A stretch of DNA of 64,000 nucleotides from the NCBI GenBank assembly GCA_020723405.1, contig DYIY01000010.1, forward strand, positions 11,866 through 75,865. The letters are read 5' to 3'. The position numbers and the translations under genes were made by a program. Positions within the stretch are counted from its first letter, which is position 1; the number at the start of each line of letters is the position of its first letter. Of the stretch, positions 46,698 to 55,086 are shown in pieces. This stretch comes from Thiobacillus denitrificans (GTDB taxonomy: Bacteria; Pseudomonadota; Gammaproteobacteria; Burkholderiales; Thiobacillaceae). Below the pieces are notes generated by a model. It had not been told where the DNA came from, ran no database searches, and worked only from the letters and a program-made list of their open reading frames with translations.

Positions 46698-47876
46698 ATG
46701 AATCGATGGATCGGGATGGGACTGGCGCTGGTCGGGTGGGCGATCGGCGCGGGGGCTGTGGCGGGGGAACTGTGGGTGGAATCCCTGCTGTTGCCCCACG
46801 AGGCGGGCTGGCAACGGGGCCCGGCCAGCCAGGAGGAAGAGGATGACGCCTATGCCCTGGAGCGCCGGGAGGCGGGCGGGCCGCCCCTGCTGCTGCTGCT
46901 CCCCCGCCGGGCGCCCCGGCTCAAGTCCGACGCCGACACCTACTACAGGAATCTGACCCGCCACTGGCGGGGCAGCTACGGCAAGGGGGTGCTCATCGAC
47001 TGGCTGGAGCTGGGGGGCGCCCGCTGGCTCTACCTGCGCCGGCCCGCCCGGGAGAACGGCCAGGGCCTGTTCCAGTTGTCCACCGTGCACCAGGGCCGGG
47101 CCTACAGTCTGCTGGCCTTCGTGCCCGGGGATGCGGTGACTCTGCCGGCCCCGGTGCAATCCCTGCTGGCGGGCCTGCGTTGGGTCCAGGGCGGACCGGG
47201 CCTGCCGGCCCGGACGGCCCGCTGGGCCCGCGCCGGCACCCATCGGCTGCTCCTGGCCGGGCCCGGTCTGGAGGCCGTGGCCCAGGCCGATGCCGATGCC
47301 CTGGGCGGAGACGGCTTGCTCACCGGGTTCGGTCTGGATTACGGCGTCGCGTCGGTGAACTGGTTCATGGAAGGCTACACCTGGGTGGGCAAGACCGAAC
47401 GCCGGCCCTGGTCCCTGGGCGGCAAGCTGGAAGTCGAGGCCCCCGCCGAACTGGATGGCCAGACGCCCTGGACGTTCCGCCTGTCCCTCCAGCCGGATCA
47501 ACCGGCGGTTCAGGTCAGCCTGGTGGAACGGGATCTGTGTGGGGCGCCTGACACCCTGCGGGAGGCCATGGGCAAGCTGGAACACGGTCTGCGCGGCCCC
47601 CTGGAGCGTTTGCTGGCCCATCGTTCGGTGGGGTGTCCGGCCCCGGAGGGTGGAGAAACCGCCGGTTTCCTGGCCGGCGAACCGGGCAGGACGGCCACGG
47701 CCAACTGGACGCCGCCGGCCGGTGGGGCGGGGCCGGCGGTAGGGGCGGGTTTGCTGCGGGTCCGGCTGATGGAGGCCGTGCTGGCCTACCCGCCGGGCAC
47801 CCCTGGGGGCCCGGAGCGGCCCGGTGAGGGGCTCCTGTCCCGGGCCCGGCTGTTCTTCGCCTATGAACTGCGCTGA
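46698..47876 (+). CDS. Exported protein of unknown function
   Basis: A 392-aa protein with a signal peptide (about residues 1-22, ending AVAG) and no further membrane helix. It contains a Tle/T6S-immunity-like look only in general composition; no motif or family is recognised. The middle and C-terminal parts resemble a beta-rich fold with WFMEGYTWVG and LQPDQPAVQVSLVERD. The start ATG 46698 lies 16 bases from the divergent hrpA start. The C-terminal third is rich in Gly and Pro. It converges on the CbiM-like gene with a three-base gap. Confidence 0.7.
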   Translation: MNRWIGMGLALVGWAIGAGAVAGELWVESLLLPHEAGWQRGPASQEEEDDAYALERREAGGPPLLLLLPRRAPRLKSDADTYYRNLTRHWRGSYGKGVLIDWLELGGARWLYLRRPARENGQGLFQLSTVHQGRAYSLLAFVPGDAVTLPAPVQSLLAGLRWVQGGPGLPARTARWARAGTHRLLLAGPGLEAVAQADADALGGDGLLTGFGLDYGVASVNWFMEGYTWVGKTERRPWSLGGKLEVEAPAELDGQTPWTFRLSLQPDQPAVQVSLVERDLCGAPDTLREAMGKLEHGLRGPLERLLAHRSVGCPAPEGGETAGFLAGEPGRTATANWTPPAGGAGPAVGAGLLRVRLMEAVLAYPPGTPGGPERPGEGLLSRARLFFAYELR

Positions 47877-47879
47877 AGA

Positions 47880-48542
47880 CTACTTATTGAACAGGTAGCG
47901 GCGGTCGTCGAAGGTGGCCACCCACTCGGGCTTGTAGACCACCATCACGGTCAGGGCCATGCCCGTGGCGAAGGCTTCGCTCCAGGCCATGAGCAGGTAA
48001 TAGGGCAGGTATTCCGCCAGCAGGTAGTCCAGGGCGTAGGCCCCGGTCAGGGCGGCGAAGGCCGTGGAGGCCACCCCTACGCTCAAGATTGCCAGGGCGG
48101 CGCCGAAAAAGGCATTGAGGAAGACGTAGATGAACAGGTGGTTGGGCAGTTTGCCGTCGATGAAGCGGTAGAGGGCCCAACTCACTGCCACGGGCACCGC
48201 GCCCATCAGCAGCCAGTTGCCCGGCAAGGCGGCCCAGTCGCCGTTCCACAGGGCCAGGGCCGAGGAGACCAGGGCGATGGCCAGCAGGGCGAAGAGGGGG
48301 CGGAACATGAGGGTGAGGGCGGTGGCGCCCAGCAGGTGGAAGCTCAGGCCGGGCTTGATGCCGGTCTTGATGAGCCACAGGCCCAGCACGGCCACGGTGG
48401 CGGCCAGGAACACGTTCAGGTTGCGCGTATCGGCCAGCATGGACCAACGGGCCCGGAAGGCGAGCAGGCCGGCCAGGCCGGCGCCCGCGAGCCACAGGCT
48501 CCACAACCAGGGAAGGGGGATGTTGGCGGTGACGAGGTTCAT
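47880..48542 (-). CDS. CbiM/COG3235-like energy-coupling factor-type membrane protein
   Basis: A 220-aa protein with about six to seven transmembrane helices. The pattern NxxVFLAATVAVLGLWLIKTGIKPGLSFHLLGATALTLMF (shown by KPGLSFHLLGAT) resembles CbiM-like S components of cobalt or nickel ECF transporters and the COG3235 predicted membrane proteins. The N-terminal metal-binding Met-His-Ile of true CbiM is absent, so it is not a proven metal transporter. No cbiQ or cbiO gene is adjacent. ATG 48542 is chosen since the longer frame upstream is antisense to the HD-GYP gene. Confidence 0.7.
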   Translation of the reverse strand: MNLVTANIPLPWLWSLWLAGAGLAGLLAFRARWSMLADTRNLNVFLAATVAVLGLWLIKTGIKPGLSFHLLGATALTLMFRPLFALLAIALVSSALALWNGDWAALPGNWLLMGAVPVAVSWALYRFIDGKLPNHLFIYVFLNAFFGAALAILSVGVASTAFAALTGAYALDYLLAEYLPYYLLMAWSEAFATGMALTVMVVYKPEWVATFDDRRYLFNK

Positions 48543-48695
48543 GGCGGGACGTGGGCGGTGGGTCGTTGATTGGAGCCCGCCGGTGGCCAGGCGTTCCCTG
48601 AAAACGCCTGAGGAATTCCCCGAGGGGATTCCGGGCATGCTCCCGGCTGGGGCCAAGATTACCATGGCGATTCCCACACCGAGGCGGATCATGGC

Positions 48696-51395
48696 ATGAC
48701 GCGCATGTTGCACCTGTGGAATCGGACCCGGCCTGTCGGCCCCGGGCCGGCGCGCTGGATGCGCACCTGGACCGGTCTGGCCTGGCTGTGTCTGGCACTT
48801 CTGGTCCTGCCGTTGCGGGGGGTTGCGGATACCCTGCCCGACACCGTCCGGGAGGTGCGCATCGGCGTGCTGGCCCTGCGGGGCCCCCAGCGGGTGATGA
48901 CCATGTGGGCCCCCACCGCCCACTACCTCCAGGGCCGGCTGCCGGACCTGCGTTTTCGCGTGGTGCCCCTGGATTTCGACGAGATCCATCTGGCGGTGCG
49001 CCAGAAGAGTGTGGATTTCGTCCTGGCCAACCCGGCCTTCTACGTGGAGCTGGAATCCCTCTACGGGGTGAGTCCCGTGGTCACCATGCGCAACCGGCAC
49101 GACGGGGGGCCGGGCTTCAGCCAGTTCGGCGGGGTCATCTTCACCCGGGCCGACCACAACGACATCCGCACCCTGTCCGACCTCAAGGGGTGCAGTTTCC
49201 TGGCCGTGGACCGCAATTCCTACGGGGGCTGGCACGTGGCCTGGCGGGAGATGCTGCGCCAGGGTGTGGACCCGGAAAAGGACTTCAAGAGCCTGGAGTT
49301 CGCCGGCACCCATGATGCCGTGGTGAAGGCCATCCTGGCCGGCAAGGCCGATGCCGGCACGGTGCGCACCGAAACCCTGGAACGCATGGTGGCCGAAGGC
49401 AGCCTGCGCATGGGTGACCTGTACGTCCTGAACGAACAGCAGCATGAGGATTTCCCCCTGGCCCTGAGCACCCCCCTCTACCCGGAGTGGCCCCTGGCCA
49501 AGGTGAAGGGGGTGCCGGACAGCCTGGCGGTGCGGGTGGCGGTGACCCTCATGCAGTTGCCGGCCGAGGATCCCGCCGCCCGGGCCGGTCAGATCGTGGG
49601 CTGGACCCTGCCCCTCAACTACCAGCCCATCCATGAAGTGCTGCGCACCTTGCGCATCGGTCCCTACACCCATCTGCGGGAACTGAAATTCGCCGACATC
49701 CTGGACCAGTACGGCAAGTGGCTGGCGGTGGGCCTGGCCTTCCTGTTCTTCGCCCTGGCCGTGGCCGCCCACGTGGGCCGCATGAACCACCGGCTGCGGG
49801 CCCAGAAGCGGGAACTGAACCAGCTCAACAGCGACCTGGAGGACCGGGTCAGGGAACGCACCGAGCGGGTGGAAAGCCTGCTGGACCGGGAGCGCTATCT
49901 GCGGGTCATTGTGGCCATGGTGGCGGACATCAACGAGATCCTCATCACCACCGGCAGCCAGGAGGAGATGCTCAAGGCCTGCTGCGACCGGCTGGTGGCC
50001 CACCCCGATTACCGTTTTGCCTGGGTCAGCCTGCTCCTGGAAGGGGAACTGGCCGTGGTCAGCAAATCCTACGGTGCGGCCAACCTGTCACGGAAGTTGC
50101 GCCACTGCCTGGATGCGGGGCCGGCCGTGCGGGCGGTGGAGGAGAACCAGACCATCCTGGTCATGGGGGACGAAATGGAAAAGGACCTGCGCGACCTGGG
50201 TATCGTCGCCGTCTCCTCCATTCCCCTGCGTCCGGATGCTTATTCCGAGCCCATCGGCGCCCTGTGCGTGCTGACCGTGCGGGTGGACGGCTTCGACCAC
50301 GAGGAAGTGGCCATGCTCGAACAACTGGCCGGCGACATGGGCTTCGCCATCCAGGCCTACCGGCAGCGGGGCCGGGCCGAGGACCTGCAACAGGAACGCA
50401 TCGCCAACTACGAGGAAACCATCATCTCCCTGGTGGACATGATCGAGAAGCGGGACACCTACACCGCCGGCCACACCCGGCGGGTGGCCCTGTACTGCGA
50501 GAAGGTCGCCCGGCATCTGGGGGTCGCCGACGCGGACATCGAGCGCCTCAAAGGGGCGGCCACCCTCCACGACATCGGCAAGATCGTCATCCCCGACGCC
50601 GTGCTGCTCAAACCGGGCAGCCTCACCCCCCTGGAATACGACCTCATCAAGCAGCATGCCGAGGTGGGCTATGAAACCCTGTCGGGCATCAAGATGTACC
50701 GGGATCTGGCCGAGATCATGCGCTACCACCACGAACGCCATGACGGCAGCGGCTATCCCCAGGGCCTGAAGGGGGAGGCCATCCCCCTGCTGTCGCGGAT
50801 CATGGCGGTGGCCGACGCCTTCGACGCCATGACCACCAACCGCATCTACAAACCCCGAAGGAGCGTGGGCCAGGCCCTGGAGGAACTGGTCCGCCTGGCC
50901 GGCAGTGAATTCGACCCGGAGGTGGTGGAAGCCGCCCGGGTCGCCCTGGCCGACGCCGCCCCCCCCTCCCTGGCCGATCAGTTGCCCAAGACCCTGCTGG
51001 AGCGGCAGCGCTTCGCCTACTTCTTCAACGACCATCTCACCGGCCTGCACAACGCCGAGTACCTGCGCTTCATGACCCGCAACGGCCTGGACGTGGCCTA
51101 CGGCCATGGCTGGCTGATCCTGCTGCGCCATTTCAGCGCCTACAACGCCCAGGCGGGCTGGGCGGCCGGCAACCGGCTGCTGGCCGAATTCGCCAACCTG
51201 CTGGTGGCCCGTTATCCCCAGGCCCTGCTCTGCCGGGTCATGGGCGACGATTTCGTCCTCCTCGCCGGCCAGCCCCTGGAACTGGACGCCGAGTCCCTGA
51301 ACCGCCTGGAGGTGCTGGCCGGCACCCCGGTGCGGGCGGAAGTGCGCAGCCTGGCCCTGGGCGGCGAACGATCGGACCTGCTGGGGCTGCTCTGA
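48696..51395 (+). CDS. PhnD-like sensor / GAF / HD-GYP phosphodiesterase with degenerate GGDEF
   Basis: An 899-aa membrane sensor. A signal/anchor region (about 20-45) is followed by a PhnD-like periplasmic binding domain (about 50-320; VDFVLANPAFYVELE, GTHDAVVKAILAGKADAG), a membrane helix (about 340-362), a short coiled coil, a GAF-like domain (about 405-560), and an HD-GYP domain with HDIGK (H625) and HHERHDGSGYP (H678 on). The C-terminus has a degenerate GGDEF reading MGDDF. HD-GYP enzymes hydrolyse c-di-GMP; the periplasmic domain may sense phosphate, phosphonate or another small anion. It is divergent from the CbiM-like gene. Confidence 0.9.
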   Translation: MTRMLHLWNRTRPVGPGPARWMRTWTGLAWLCLALLVLPLRGVADTLPDTVREVRIGVLALRGPQRVMTMWAPTAHYLQGRLPDLRFRVVPLDFDEIHLAVRQKSVDFVLANPAFYVELESLYGVSPVVTMRNRHDGGPGFSQFGGVIFTRADHNDIRTLSDLKGCSFLAVDRNSYGGWHVAWREMLRQGVDPEKDFKSLEFAGTHDAVVKAILAGKADAGTVRTETLERMVAEGSLRMGDLYVLNEQQHEDFPLALSTPLYPEWPLAKVKGVPDSLAVRVAVTLMQLPAEDPAARAGQIVGWTLPLNYQPIHEVLRTLRIGPYTHLRELKFADILDQYGKWLAVGLAFLFFALAVAAHVGRMNHRLRAQKRELNQLNSDLEDRVRERTERVESLLDRERYLRVIVAMVADINEILITTGSQEEMLKACCDRLVAHPDYRFAWVSLLLEGELAVVSKSYGAANLSRKLRHCLDAGPAVRAVEENQTILVMGDEMEKDLRDLGIVAVSSIPLRPDAYSEPIGALCVLTVRVDGFDHEEVAMLEQLAGDMGFAIQAYRQRGRAEDLQQERIANYEETIISLVDMIEKRDTYTAGHTRRVALYCEKVARHLGVADADIERLKGAATLHDIGKIVIPDAVLLKPGSLTPLEYDLIKQHAEVGYETLSGIKMYRDLAEIMRYHHERHDGSGYPQGLKGEAIPLLSRIMAVADAFDAMTTNRIYKPRRSVGQALEELVRLAGSEFDPEVVEAARVALADAAPPSLADQLPKTLLERQRFAYFFNDHLTGLHNAEYLRFMTRNGLDVAYGHGWLILLRHFSAYNAQAGWAAGNRLLAEFANLLVARYPQALLCRVMGDDFVLLAGQPLELDAESLNRLEVLAGTPVRAEVRSLALGGERSDLLGLL

Positions 51396-51441
51396 GCCGG
51401 CTCGGCTAGAATGCGGGCCCGTCCCCTGCCCGTGCTCCGCC

Positions 51442-52137
51442 ATGCCTGCCACCCCCCTGCGCCTCGCCCTGTTCGACCTGGACAACACCCTGCTGGCCGG
51501 GGATTCGGATTTCGAGTGGGCCCAGTACCTGATCGACCAGGGGGTGCTGGACCGGGAGGTCTATGAGGCCCGCAACCAGCACTTCTACGACCAGTACAAG
51601 GCCGGCACCCTGGACATCCTGGAGTTCCTGGATTTCCAGTTGAAGCCCCTGTCCCGCCACCCGCGCAGCCAGTTGGACGCCTGGCACCGGGACTTCCTGG
51701 CCAGCCGCATCCTGCCCGTGGTGGCCCCCGCCACCCAGGCCCTGCTGGCGCAGCATGCCGGCCACCAGCGGATCATCGTCACCGCCACCAACAGCTTCGT
51801 CACCGCCCCCATCGCCCGCCATCTGGGCGTGCCCCATCTGATCGCCACCGAGCCGGAACAGGTGGGCGGGGAGTTCACCGGCCGTCCCCACGGCCAGCCC
51901 GCCTTCCGGGAAGGCAAAGTGGCCCGGCTCGACCAGTGGCTGGCCGAGCGGGGCCACACCTGGGCCCATGTGGCGGAGAGCTGGTTCTACAGCGACTCCC
52001 TCAACGATCTGCCTTTGCTGGAGCGGGTCCACCATCCGGTGGCCGTGGATCCGGATCCCACCCTGGCAGCCCATGCCCGGGCCCGGGGCTGGCCGGTCCT
52101 GAGCCTGCGCCGGAATGGGGCGCCCGTCCCCCTCTGA
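51442..52137 (+). CDS. HAD-IB family hydrolase (SerB-like)
   Basis: A 231-aa HAD phosphatase. Motif I LALFDLDNTLLAGDSD gives the nucleophile Asp in DLDNT. Motif II is TATNSF, and motif III/IV combine the REGK lysine and YSDSLNDLPLL. This set matches the HAD-IB subfamily that includes phosphoserine phosphatase-like and GpH-type enzymes. The substrate is not determined. It lies 46 bases after the HD-GYP gene and before the sigma-54-controlled sulfatase. Confidence 0.9.
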   Translation: MPATPLRLALFDLDNTLLAGDSDFEWAQYLIDQGVLDREVYEARNQHFYDQYKAGTLDILEFLDFQLKPLSRHPRSQLDAWHRDFLASRILPVVAPATQALLAQHAGHQRIIVTATNSFVTAPIARHLGVPHLIATEPEQVGGEFTGRPHGQPAFREGKVARLDQWLAERGHTWAHVAESWFYSDSLNDLPLLERVHHPVAVDPDPTLAAHARARGWPVLSLRRNGAPVPL

Positions 52138-52149
52138 TCCGCCGCCCGG

Positions 52150-52168
52150 CTGTCGGAAAATCTGACAG
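52150..52168 (+). promoter_or_regulatory. Candidate sigma-54 enhancer palindrome (sulfatase)
   Basis: CTGTCGGAAAATCTGACAG, a near-perfect palindrome of form CTGTCnGA-N3-TCnGACAG. It lies about 100 bases upstream of the -24 element at 52266. Related sites lie at 21078 and 58566. Confidence 0.55.
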
Positions 52169-52265
52169 ACGGCATTTTTCCTCCCCGGCCGGGCAGGGTG
52201 GCATTCCCGGACGAAACCGCGCGGGTAGGGAAATTCCGATGGCTGTCCCCATGCCATTCGGATCA

Positions 52266-52281
52266 TGGCATGAGTATTGCT
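52266..52281 (+). promoter_or_regulatory. Sigma-54 promoter of sulfatase/PEP-CTERM unit
   Basis: TGGCATGAGTATTGCT fits TGGCACG-N4-TTGCT with one mismatch and the required GG-N10-GC spacing. The predicted start of transcription is about 55 bases before ATG 52348. Confidence 0.7.
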
Positions 52282-52347
52282 TTATGGGATCGACCCAGCC
52301 CTGCCTCATGGTGGGTATCAAAAAGCAATCCTCTTCGGGAGAAGAAA

Positions 52348-53775
52348 ATGAAGAAGAAAACGGGCTTCGCTCGTCTGCTGTTCCTGGCCAGCATATTGTT
52401 GTTGAGCATTTCCCCCCTGCGGGCCGATGGCCTGCCCAACGTGATCCTCATGGTCCTGGACGACATGCGCCAGGACGATCTGGAGCACATGCCCAAGGTC
52501 CAGTCCCTGCTGGTGGCCCAGGGCCTGAAGTTCACCGAAGCCTACGCCGTGAACGCCACCTGCTGTCCGGCCCGGGCGGCCATCCTGCGCGGCCAGTACC
52601 CCCACAACAGCGGCGTGCAGCGGGTGGGCGACGGTTTCCACAACTTCCGGGTGTCCGGCGCCGAGGCGGAAACCCTGGCCACCCACCTGAAGGACGCCGG
52701 CTACCGCACCGGGCTGTACGGCAAGTATTTCGTCGATTACCCGGAGGCCAAGGACAAGACCTACACCCCCCCCGGCTGGGAGGAATGGGTAGCCATGGGC
52801 AACAAGAAGGGCTACTACGACTACGACATGGTGGAAAACGGGGTGGCCACCCATTACGGCAGCAACCCCGAGGACTACGTCACCGACGTGATGGCCGGCA
52901 AGGTGGTGGCCGCCATCGGCCGGGCCGCCACCGATCCCCGGCCCTTCTTCCTGTACGTGACGCCCATGGCGCCCCATGACCCTGCCACCCCGGCGGATCG
53001 CCACCTGGGCCTGTTCAGCGACCTGAAATCGCCCCGGCCGCCCAGCTTCAACGAGAACTCGGTCACCGACAAACCCCTGTGGGTGCGGGAACTGGCCAAA
53101 CTGAACAGCACCCAGAAAACCACCATCGACAACACCTACCGGGATCGCCTGCGCAGCCTCCAGGCGGTGGACGAGATGGTGGAAAGCATGGTCGATGCCC
53201 TGGCCGCCCAGGGCAGACTGGACAACACCTATTTCATCTTCACCTCCGACCAGGGCTACATGCTGGGGGAACACCGCATCCCCTACGGCAAGGGCAATTC
53301 CTTTGAAGAGGCCATCCGGGTGCCCGTGGTGGTGCGCGGCCCGGGCGTGGCGGCCGGCGTGGCCAGCAGCAGCATCGTCCTGCATACCGACCTGATGCCC
53401 ACCATCCTGGACCTGACCGTGGGCGGCATCCCCGCCTTCGTGGACGGCCGCAGCTTCCGCACCCTGCTGGACGGCAGCGTGCCCAAGCGTTGGCGCAGCC
53501 GCTTCCTGGTGGAACATCCGCTGGAGCCCATGATCGACATCAACTTCGAACCGCCGCCCCACCATACCGTGCATACCAAGCGCTACACGTACACCGAGTA
53601 CGTCTACACCGGTGAGAAGGAGTTCTACGACCTGAGTACCGACCCCTACCAGTTGACCAACAGCTACGTTTATCCCAGCGGCACGGTGATCCTCGGCCTG
53701 CAGATCGATCTGGCGACCCTGAAGGCCTGTTCCGGCGCCAGTTGCGTCAATGCCGAAGACGATCCGTCGCCATGA
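52348..53775 (+). CDS. Exported arylsulfatase-family protein
   Basis: A 475-aa sulfatase with a signal peptide (about residues 1-26). The metal-binding start NVILMVLDDMRQDDL and the sulfatase motif C72-C-P-A-R76 (formylglycine position Cys72) are intact, followed by AAILRGQYPHNSG. Later motifs FTSDQGYMLGEHRIPYGKG (shown by TSDQGYMLGEH) supply metal ligands. It resembles N-acetylglucosamine-6-sulfatases and may modify a sulfated polysaccharide. CGGGAGAAG precedes ATG 52348. It lies upstream of a PEP-CTERM gene and exopolysaccharide genes and under a sigma-54-type promoter. No maturase gene is adjacent. Confidence 0.9.
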   Translation: MKKKTGFARLLFLASILLLSISPLRADGLPNVILMVLDDMRQDDLEHMPKVQSLLVAQGLKFTEAYAVNATCCPARAAILRGQYPHNSGVQRVGDGFHNFRVSGAEAETLATHLKDAGYRTGLYGKYFVDYPEAKDKTYTPPGWEEWVAMGNKKGYYDYDMVENGVATHYGSNPEDYVTDVMAGKVVAAIGRAATDPRPFFLYVTPMAPHDPATPADRHLGLFSDLKSPRPPSFNENSVTDKPLWVRELAKLNSTQKTTIDNTYRDRLRSLQAVDEMVESMVDALAAQGRLDNTYFIFTSDQGYMLGEHRIPYGKGNSFEEAIRVPVVVRGPGVAAGVASSSIVLHTDLMPTILDLTVGGIPAFVDGRSFRTLLDGSVPKRWRSRFLVEHPLEPMIDINFEPPPHHTVHTKRYTYTEYVYTGEKEFYDLSTDPYQLTNSYVYPSGTVILGLQIDLATLKACSGASCVNAEDDPSP

Positions 53776-53834
53776 GCGTCAAGGCTTCGCCATCGCCTTT
53801 GCCCAGACGACGCATCTTCCCGGGGAATTTGCCC

Positions 53835-55013
53835 ATGCCGCACCACACGATCCTGTCCCGACTGCTGTTGTCCCTGGCCTGCGCCGGGAGCCTGCCCGCC
53901 GTAGCCGCCTCCAGCTTTACCGGGATCGGCGATCTGGCTGGGGGGGATGCCTACAGCTACGCCGCCGCCGTGTCCGATGACGGCAAGACCGTGGTGGGGC
54001 AGTCCATTTCCGCCAATGGCTACAGCGCCTTCAAGTGGACCCGCCAGGGAGGCATGGTGGACCTGGGCGACCTGGCCGGGGGCAGTGCGTTGAGTTATGC
54101 CTCCGACGTTTCCTCGGACGGCTCGGTGATCGTCGGCTTCGGCACCAACGCCTCGGGTAACGAAGCCTTCAAATGGACCCAGTCCGGGGGCATGGCAGGG
54201 CTGGGCGAGCTGCCCGGCGGTGCCTACACCAGCAAGGCCACCGCCATTTCCGGCGACGGCACCACGGTGGTGGGGCGCAGCATATCCAGCCAGGGCAACC
54301 AGGTGTTCACCTGGACCTCGGCGGGGGGCATGACGGCCCTGCCCCTGACCGGCGTGGCGGCGGCCAAGGGCTATGACGTGAACAGCAACGGCAGCGTGGT
54401 CGTCGGCGCCACCCAGGCCACGCCCACCTCCGGCTACCTGGCCTTCCGCTGGACCAGCGCCGGGCTGTCCAGCCTGGGCGATCTGGCCGGCGGCAGCGAG
54501 AACAGCCAGGCCCTGGCCGTCTCGGCCAACGGCGGCATCGTGGTGGGCTACGGCACCTCGGCCTCCGGCACCGAGGCGTTCTACTGGAGCCAGGCCGGCG
54601 GCATGACCGGCCTGGGGGATCTGGCCGGCGGCAGCTTCATGAGCCAGGCCCTGGACGTTTCCAACGGCGGCGTGGTGGTGGGCTACAGCTATTCCGCCGC
54701 CGGACAGCGGGCCTTCATCTGGGATGCAGCCCTGGGTATGCGCGACCTCAACACCGTGCTGGCGGCCGACTACGGCCTGGACCTCACCGGCTGGACCCTC
54801 ACCGAGGCCACCGCCATCACCTCCAACGGCCGCACCCTCGTCGGCGCCGGGTATCACAACGGCGTCTATGAGTCCTGGATCGCCAGCCTGGACAAGCGCG
54901 GTACCGGCCTGGTGGTGGCCCAGGTGCCGGAAGCGGAGACCTGGGCCATGCTCCTGGCCGGCCTGGCGCTGCTGGGACCCTGGATGCGCCGTCGCGCCCG
55001 TAGCATCCCCTGA
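53835..55013 (+). CDS. HAF-repeat PEP-CTERM protein
   Basis: A 392-aa exported protein: signal peptide about residues 1-22 (LPAVAASS), then about seven HAF repeats of roughly 45 residues (GDLAGG..S.A..VS.DG..VVG......G..AF.WT..GGM), predicted to form a beta-propeller-like or repeat fold. It ends with a PEP-CTERM signal (VPEAETWAMLLAGLALLG, basic tail RRRARSIP). It would be processed by an exosortase and carried to the surface or matrix. GGGGAAT before ATG 53835 supports that start; ATG 53772 in the sulfatase end is an alternative. It is 59 bases downstream of the sulfatase and likely co-transcribed. Confidence 0.9.
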   Translation: MPHHTILSRLLLSLACAGSLPAVAASSFTGIGDLAGGDAYSYAAAVSDDGKTVVGQSISANGYSAFKWTRQGGMVDLGDLAGGSALSYASDVSSDGSVIVGFGTNASGNEAFKWTQSGGMAGLGELPGGAYTSKATAISGDGTTVVGRSISSQGNQVFTWTSAGGMTALPLTGVAAAKGYDVNSNGSVVVGATQATPTSGYLAFRWTSAGLSSLGDLAGGSENSQALAVSANGGIVVGYGTSASGTEAFYWSQAGGMTGLGDLAGGSFMSQALDVSNGGVVVGYSYSAAGQRAFIWDAALGMRDLNTVLAADYGLDLTGWTLTEATAITSNGRTLVGAGYHNGVYESWIASLDKRGTGLVVAQVPEAETWAMLLAGLALLGPWMRRRARSIP

Positions 55014-55086
55014 GGATTTCCCCAGCGGCGTCCTGCCGCCGGCCCCTGCTACACTCGCGCCGTTCAATTGCGCGGGTGGGTACGGA

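Noticed and set aside
42738-47621. 1627-codon antisense or shifted frame across hrpA and its neighbour
   Set aside because: Pro/Arg/Gly-rich shadow frame. HrpA and the divergent exported protein explain the region.
48543-48695. Cobalamin riboswitch before the CbiM-like gene
   Set aside because: No B12-box or other conserved riboswitch core was found on the minus strand in this gap.
52150-52185. Terminator of the HAD hydrolase gene (CTGTC...GACAG followed by TTTTT)
   Set aside because: The stem is only five perfect pairs with a nine-base loop and the T run starts several bases after it. A regulatory palindrome shared with two other promoters is a better explanation.
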